Below the pieces are notes generated by a model that saw only the letters and a program-made list of their open reading frames with translations, was not told where the DNA came from and did no database searches. A DNA stretch of 35,472 nucleotides, from positions 47,501-82,972 of the forward strand of contig CAUYUJ010003019.1 of the NCBI GenBank assembly GCA_963575745.1, written 5' to 3'. Every line of letters begins with the position of its first letter. The first letter of the stretch is position 1. The DNA is from Prorocentrum cordatum. Lineage: Eukaryota > Sar > Dinophyceae > Prorocentrales > Prorocentraceae. Of this stretch, positions 30,177 through 35,472 are shown piece by piece. Both the position numbers and the translations under genes were made by a program.

Positions 30177-31371
30177 CTGGGCGCCGGCGGTAAACCGTCA
30201 ACCTTTGTTACCGCCGGGGGACTCGTAGAGCTTCCTGACAACATGTACTGTCGGAAAAAAATGCAGAGAACGAATAGTTGTTCAGCCCAACTCGAGTATC
30301 AGACCGAGTTCAGATCTCTGAATGCGACAGACGGACGCGTCTGATGTCTCCGAATCGATTCCTGTGATTACCCGCCCTGCAGCCTCACTACATACAGCCC
30401 GAATTAAGTGCAGAACGCCAAGAGTAGCTCTCAAGATGACTGGAAGAATACGAACAGTTTTGTGATTCTGGATGGCGCAACAGACCGAGTTCGGAGCTCT
30501 CGATTCAACAGGCGCACGCGCCTGGTGATTCTGGGTGCAATAGGTATGATTACCAGCACTCTAGCTGCCCTACAGCTCGAGTTAAGTAGAAATACCGACA
30601 ACGCGTATCAAGTTGACTCCAATAAAACGAATAGGTTTGCGGGCCTAGCTCGGCTAACAGACCGAGTTCAGACCTATGGATTCAACAGGCGAACGCGCCT
30701 GATCATTCTGAGTGCGATAGGAGTGCTTACCAGCACTGTAGCTGTCCTACAGCTCAAGTTAAGTAGAAAATACCGACAACGCGTATCAAGTTCACTCGAA
30801 TAATACAAACAGGTTTGCGGACCTAGCTCGGCTGACAGACCGTTTTCAGACCTCTGGGTTCATCAGACGAACGCGCCTAATCATTCTGCATGCGTTAGCT
30901 GTGCGTACCAGCTCTGTAGCTGCCCTAGAGCTCGAGTTATGTTCAGAAAACCGACAACGCGTATCAAGTTGACTCGAATAATACGAATAGGTTTGCGGGC
31001 CTAGCTCGGCTAACAGACCGAGTTCAGACCTATGAATTCAACAGACGAACGCGCCTGATCATTCTGAGTGCGATAGCTGTGCTTACCAGCTCTGTAGCTG
31101 TCCTACAGCTCGAGTTTAGTACAAAATACCGACAACGCGTATCAAGATGAGTCGAAACGACCGTTCCCGCCAGAGTGCGTTTTGGCCTTTAAAGTTACCC
31201 GATCGAGCTAAGATCAAGATGGCGAGCGGGAATAAGATCGAATATCACGGGAAAAAATACTAGAGCTCTAACGAATTGTCAAATTTCGAGAACGAAATTT
31301 TCAATCGAGCAAAAGTTGTCAAAAGTTCCGTCGAGATTTTTCTTGCCAACTAGCTCTCCAGCGCGCCGGAA
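30177..31371 (+). repeat. Composite satellite unit U10
   Basis: Intact hairpin, head with ACATGTACTGTCGG, five monomers and tail (about 31155-31370). One monomer here is 177 bp and keeps a 131-codon frame open across two repeats (30408-30803); this is a chance effect of repeat length. Confidence 0.8.
30184..30217 (+). repeat. Empty hairpin target site T11
   Basis: Perfect 10-bp arms, loop variant CAACCTTTGTT, the same as the E4 TSD. Unoccupied. Confidence 0.85.
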
Positions 31372-31710
31372 CTGGCGCCAGCGGTGAACCGTCAACCTGG
31401 TCACCGCCGGGAACCTCGTAGAGCTCCTTTCACTAGTAAGATTGCAGAGAATCGACACATAGTCAAAAAAAATGAAGATTTTTCGAAAATCTTGAAATTC
31501 GATTTTTTCGATGTTCATGTTCGCTCAGTTCCCGGAAGTCAGCTCATGCAAACATGCATCGACAGAGCTGAGCTGCTGTCAGAGTGAAGTTCATGTGCCA
31601 ATGCTCGGCGTAAAAATCTGCTTTTTAAAAATAAATTGTCAAATATCTTTTAAATTTTCGCAAAACCACCCAAAAGTTGTCACATTGTCCGCCTCGGCCG
31701 GCTGGGCCAA
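31372..31710 (+). mobile_element. Hairpin-ended dispersed repeat, copy M3
   Basis: Hairpin variant (31378-31410; GCCAGCGGTGAACC and TCACCGCCGG), CTCGTAGAGCTC, a diverged middle and the conserved end with AAAGTTGTCACATTGTCCGC and GGGCCAA. Its far end is cut at GGGCCAA by the next hairpin terminus; other copies continue CTAGCTCCAC. Non-coding. Confidence 0.7.
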
Positions 31711-31743
31711 CTGGGCGCCGGCGGTAAACCGTCAACCTTTGTT
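31711..31743 (+). repeat. Left half of hairpin target occupied by E4, with TSD
   Basis: CTGGGCG, CCGGCGGTAA, loop to CAACCTTTGTT (31733-31743). The same 11 bases recur exactly at 33067-33077. Confidence 0.9.
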
Positions 31744-32539
31744 TTTTTGCGGACTTTGCGGTCGACTGTGCAGGCTTTCCAGCCTAGTCGGAAGTAAGGA
31801 CGCGGACGTATAGGGAGCAGGCGAAGCCACACCGATCCTGACGATCAGGAAGACGACAGCCTCAGCTCTCCGAAATACGCTTGTACAACCCGCGGTATGA
31901 CAAGAGTCTTATGCTCAACGTCAAATGTGAAGTGATGAATTAAGGAGATCAAATACTATCGAGCCTCTTTGAGGCCACAGTACGTCTCAATCAACAGGCA
32001 CGTCGGAACGATCAAGAAAGTGAAAGAGCACCCAGCAAAACAAATCAATTGGAGACCACACAAGGCGATCAAACGTGTCAAATGAAACTGATGAGGCGGA
32101 ACTAAAATTAAACCCTACAACAGTGAGAACACTGAAGAGGCAAGACTAAGACTGCGACAGGAGAGCCAGGAGACCTGGCCAGGGACTGAACATGCACACA
32201 CTGAATTGTTAGAGCTCAATGAGAGATAAAGTGAGGAAAAGAAGAAAAAATGAGATACAAGCATTACAGCCATGGCTGCACTGAATAAAGATGCACTGAA
32301 TAACCACACGAGGCAGTCCCAATAACAAACAAAGAGACCACGCGAGGCGATCTCAATCATTAATGCATGCAACAAGTGGCCATCAAGCGAAGCGCTTATT
32401 CGACACGCGTGCATGCATGAACACACAAGCATGAAGAAAGCAACGCAATCACAAGTCACAAAAGTTCAAACACGTCTCACTGAACAAGCACGTGACACAA
32501 TACAAGCCAGCAACACAGAGAGGCGGCGGCAGGCAGCAT
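31744..32539 (-). other. E4 3' UTR
   Basis: About 800 bp without a credible ORF. It contains repeated ACCACACAAGGCGATC and GACCACGCGAGGCGATC phrases and two hairpins with a GCUUCGC-like loop in RNA sense. Its end closely resembles the E1 3' end. Confidence 0.5.
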
Positions 32540-33066
32540 CTACTCAGGTATAGTGTATAATATAGTATTAGCAGGTCTCGTAAACACAGGCCTCGTAGAC
32601 ACAGCACTCGCCGCAGAACCATCCAGAATATCTGTCCGTGCATCTGTTTCTCCAGAATATCTGTCCGACCTCGTAAACACAGGCCTCGTAGACGCGGCAC
32701 TCGCCACAGAACCTGATCGCGCCAGTCCCTGAAGTCTCTGGACGACGGCCTCAAGTTGATTTTGTCTAGCCTCCAAGCTTCTGTACCTTTTGTCCACGCT
32801 GGAAATTGCAACACCCTGCTTCTGTACCTGGGTCTTAACATTATCGATTTTACTACCCTGAACAACTATGGCGTCCTGGATCCTCTCAGTATTGTCATCC
32901 ATCTTATGCATCGTCTGAAGTAGTAAGCACTTCATGTCATCCTTCTGATTAAAAGGATCCTTCTCCTGCGCTATCATCACTTTCCTCTCCTCCTCGGACG
33001 GGGTCACGGCCTCGGCTCCGCCAGCCGCAGCCGCTGCGCCAGCAGCCGCCGCAGCCGCTGCGCCAG
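32540..33066 (-). CDS. ORF1-like fragment of E4
   Basis: About 176 codons within the element. The frame is open into the flanking repeat as far as 33112, and the first in-frame ATG is at 32977. An alanine/glycine-rich start is followed by KDDMKCLLLQTMHKMDDN and a coiled-coil stretch (SKIDNVKTQVQKQG to QLEAVVQRLQ) similar in character to the E1 and E2 ORF1 coiled coils. The C-terminus has a tandem duplication (ASTRPVFTRS and VSTRPVFTRP) and then stops at TAG. The C-terminal globular half of ORF1 is missing. It may still make a short coiled-coil protein able to join ORF1 trimers; this is not shown. Confidence 0.6.
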
Positions 33067-34994
33067 CAACCTTTGTTACCGCCGGGGGACTCGTAGAGCT
33101 TCCTGACAACACATAATGTCAAAAAAAATTGCAGAGAACGAATAATTTTTCAGCCCAACTCAAGTATCAGACCGAGTTCGGACCTCTGAATGCGACAGAC
33201 AGACGCGTTTCATGTCTCCGAATCGATTCATTTGATTAACCACCCTGCAGTCCCTCTGCAGCCCGAGTTAGGTGCAGAACGGCGACAGTAGCTCTCAAGA
33301 TGACTGTAAGAATACGAACAGTTTCGTGAGTCTGGATCGCGCAGCAGACCGAGTTCAGAGCTCTGGATTCAACAGGCGAACGCGCCTGATTATTCTGGGT
33401 GTGATAGGTGTTAGCTGGCCTGCAGCTCGAGTTAAGTAGAAAATACCGACAACGCGTATCAAGTTGACTCGAATAATACGAATAGGTTTGCGGACCTAGC
33501 TCGGCTTGCAGACCGAGTTCAGACCTGTGGATTCAACAGGCGAGCGCGCCTGATGATTCTGCATGCGATCGGTGTGCCCACCAGCACTGTAGCTGCCCTA
33601 CAGCTCGAGTTAAGTTGAAAATACCGACAACGCGTTCAAGTTGACTCGAATAATACGAATAGGTTTGCGGACCTAGCTCGGCTAGCAGACCGTTCAGACC
33701 TCTGGGTTCAACAGGCGAACGCGCCTGATCATTCTGCATGCATTAGCTGTGCTTACCAGCTCTGTAGCTGCCCTAGAGCTCGAGTTATGTTCGAAAAACC
33801 GACAGCGCGTATCAAGACGACTCGAAACGGCCGTTCCCGCCACCGTGCTTTTTGGCCTTCAAAGTTACCCGATCGAGCTGAGATCAAGATGGCGAGCTGG
33901 AATAAGATCGAATATCACGGGAAGAAAAACTAGAGCTCTAACGAATGTTCAAATTTCGAGAACATAATTTTCAACCGAGCAAAAGTTGTCAGAAGTTCCG
34001 TCGAGATTTTTCGAGCCAACTAGCTGTGGGGCGCGCCGGAATTACTCTTAGCTTCCAGCTATAACTAGCTAAGGGCAGCTCTACGAGTTCAGACCTCTGA
34101 ATGCGACAGACAGACGCGTTTGATGTCTCCGAATCGATTCATGTGATTAACCGCCCTGCAGCCCCCTGCAGCCCGAGTTAGGTGCAGAACGGCGACAGTA
34201 GCTCTCAAGATGACTGGAAGAATACGAACAGTTTCGTGAGTCTGGATCGCGCAGCAGACCGAGTTCAGAGCTCTGGATTCAACAGGCGAACGCGCCTGAT
34301 TATTCTGAGTGTGATAGGTGTGCTCACCAGCACTGTAGCTGCTGCAGCTCGAGTTAAGTAGAAAATACCGACAACGCGTATCAAGTTGACTCGAATAATA
34401 CGAATAGGTTTGCGGACCTAGCTCGGCTTGCAGACCGAGTACAGACCTCTGGATTCAACAGGCGAACGCGCCTGATGATTCTGAGTGCGATAGCTGTGCT
34501 TACCAGCACTGTAGCTGCCCTACAGCTCGAGTTAAGTAGAAAATACCGACAACGCGTATCAAGTTGACTCGAATGATACGAATAGATTTGCGGACCTAGC
34601 TCGGGTAGCAGACCGAGTTCAGACCTCTGGATTGAACAGGCGAACGCGCCTTGACATACATTCTGCTGCAATTAGCTGTGGCTTACCAGCTCGGAGCTGC
34701 CCTAGAGCTCGAGTTTGTACAAAATACCGACGCGCGTTATCAAAATGACTCGAAACGGCCGTTCCCGCCAGAGTGCTTTTTGGCCTTCAAAGTTACCCGA
34801 TCGAGCTGAGATCAAGATGGCGAGCGGGAATAAGATCGAATATCACGGGAAAAAAATACTAGAGCTCTAACGAATGGTCAAATTTCGAGAACGAAATTTT
34901 CAACCGAGCAAAAATCAGCAAAAGTTCCGTCGAGATTTTTCTTGCCAACTAGCTCTGGGGCGCGCCGGAATTACTCTTAGCTTCCAGCTATAAA
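33067..34994 (+). repeat. Composite satellite unit U11, with E4 right TSD
   Basis: TSD copy, right arm, head (ACACATAATGTC), monomers, a tail (about 33826-34020) and an end block whose CTCTACGAGTT joins directly into an early-monomer sequence (34090). A second run of monomers (starts near 34387 and 34565) and a second tail (about 34755-34960) follow. The early-monomer segment is present three times (33173, 34087 and 35122) with few differences. Confidence 0.8.
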
Positions 34995-35472
34995 CTGGGC
35001 GCCGCGGTAAACCGTCAACCTTTGTTACCGCCGGGGGACTCGTAGAGCTTCCTGACAACACATAATGTCAAAATTGCAGAGAACGAATAATTTTTCAGCC
35101 CAACTCAAGTATCAGACCGAGTTCGGACCTCTGAATGCGACAGACAGACGCGCTTGATGTCTCCGAATCGATTCATGTGATTAAGCGCCCTGCAGCCCCC
35201 CTGCAGCCCGAGTTAGGTGCAGAACGGCGACAGTAGCTCTCAAGATGACTGGAAGAATACGAACAGTTTCGTGAGTCTGGATCGCGCAGCAGACCGAGTT
35301 CAGAGCTCTGGATTCAACAGGCGAACGCGCCTGATTATTCTGAGTGTGATAGGTGTGCTTACCAACACTGTAGCTGGCCTGCAGCTCGAGTTAAGTAGAA
35401 AATACCGACAACGCGTATCAAGTTGACTCGAATAATACGAATAGGTTTGCGGACCTAGCTCGGCTTGCAGAC
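34995..35472 (+). repeat. Composite satellite unit U12, runs off the window
   Basis: Hairpin with one base missing (35002-35034), head and the first monomers, truncated by the window end. No gene. Confidence 0.8.
35002..35034 (+). repeat. Empty hairpin target site T14
   Basis: Arms CCGCGGTAA and TTACCGCCGG (one G lost), loop variant CAACCTTTGTT. Unoccupied. Confidence 0.8.

Larger units (their letters stand above)
31744..33066 (-). mobile_element. Truncated retrotransposon E4
   Basis: 1323 bp with a perfect 11-bp TSD (CAACCTTTGTT). In element sense it begins directly with an alanine-rich ORF1-like segment, has no ORF2, and ends with a 3' UTR of about 800 bp and the terminus CGCAAAGTCCGCAAAAAAAC. 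That end and the GAA-loop hairpins (31820-31828 and 32385-32397) match E1, as does the short shared motif GCTTATTCGA (32393) versus CTCTTATTCGA (6018). It is a non-autonomous derivative: either a family that kept ORF1 and the 3' UTR, or an internally deleted copy. Confidence 0.8.

Noticed and set aside
30408-30803. A possible 59-residue repeat protein encoded by the 178-bp monomers
   Set aside because: Most monomers are 178 bp and shift frame into a stop at CAAGTTGA. Only rare 177-bp copies stay open, and there is no consistent start or conserved frame.
32449-32865. 138-codon minus-strand frame in E4
   Set aside because: It is a shadow of the ORF1-like frame, with Leu/Arg/Cys-rich composition and repeats caused by the DNA duplication.
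4410-35472. CRISPR-like array of repeats
   Set aside because: The whole monomer is conserved, with no unique spacers of uniform length, and the context is eukaryotic retroelements.

Overview
The window looks like a repeat-dominated piece of a eukaryotic nuclear genome, and I found no ordinary host gene in it. It holds satellite DNA, hairpin-ended dispersed repeats, and four non-LTR (LINE-type) retrotransposon insertions, all reading on the minus strand. The reverse transcriptases carry WADN where other LINEs have F/YADD. I associate WADN-type polymerases with protist elements, dinoflagellates in particular, but that is an impression and not a search result, so the host is best called an unassigned eukaryote, probably a protist.

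Layout. Bases 1-3720 are a GC-rich tandem array (unit lengths about 191, 222 and 286-301) with a higher-order alternation of unit types. From 3721 to the end the background is a second, less GC-rich repeat system. Composite units begin at a hairpin (10-bp arms CCGGCGGTAA and TTACCGCCGG), continue with a head of about 100 bp and one to six monomers of about 178 bp, and finish with a conserved tail of about 190 bp. A shorter family of about 340 bp shares the hairpin end (two direct copies, one inverted).

Four retrotransposon-type insertions sit inside the loop of this hairpin: E1 (5940-11729, full length), E3 (14553-16481, non-autonomous, one unknown ORF), E2 (20261-26116, full length) and E4 (31744-33066, ORF1 fragment plus long 3' UTR). 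All four are in the same orientation and join the target at the same nucleotide. Where the target-site duplication (TSD) is readable it is 11 bp and matches the local sequence variant of the loop.

How the parts work together. E1 and E2 each encode ORF1 (coiled coil plus a likely nucleic-acid-binding C-terminal half) and ORF2 (apurinic-type endonuclease, reverse transcriptase, RNase H-like domain). In both, ORF1 and ORF2 share one reading frame separated by a single UGA followed by C, and the first endonuclease motif lies only 10-12 codons after that UGA. ORF2 is therefore probably made by stop-codon readthrough. In both, the RNase H motifs run in a permuted order: the second and fourth catalytic aspartates come before the first aspartate and the glutamate. 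The endonuclease presumably nicks the hairpin loop border, and the short A tail primes there. E3 and E4 share 3'-end features with E1, and presumably borrow its machinery or that of a relative.
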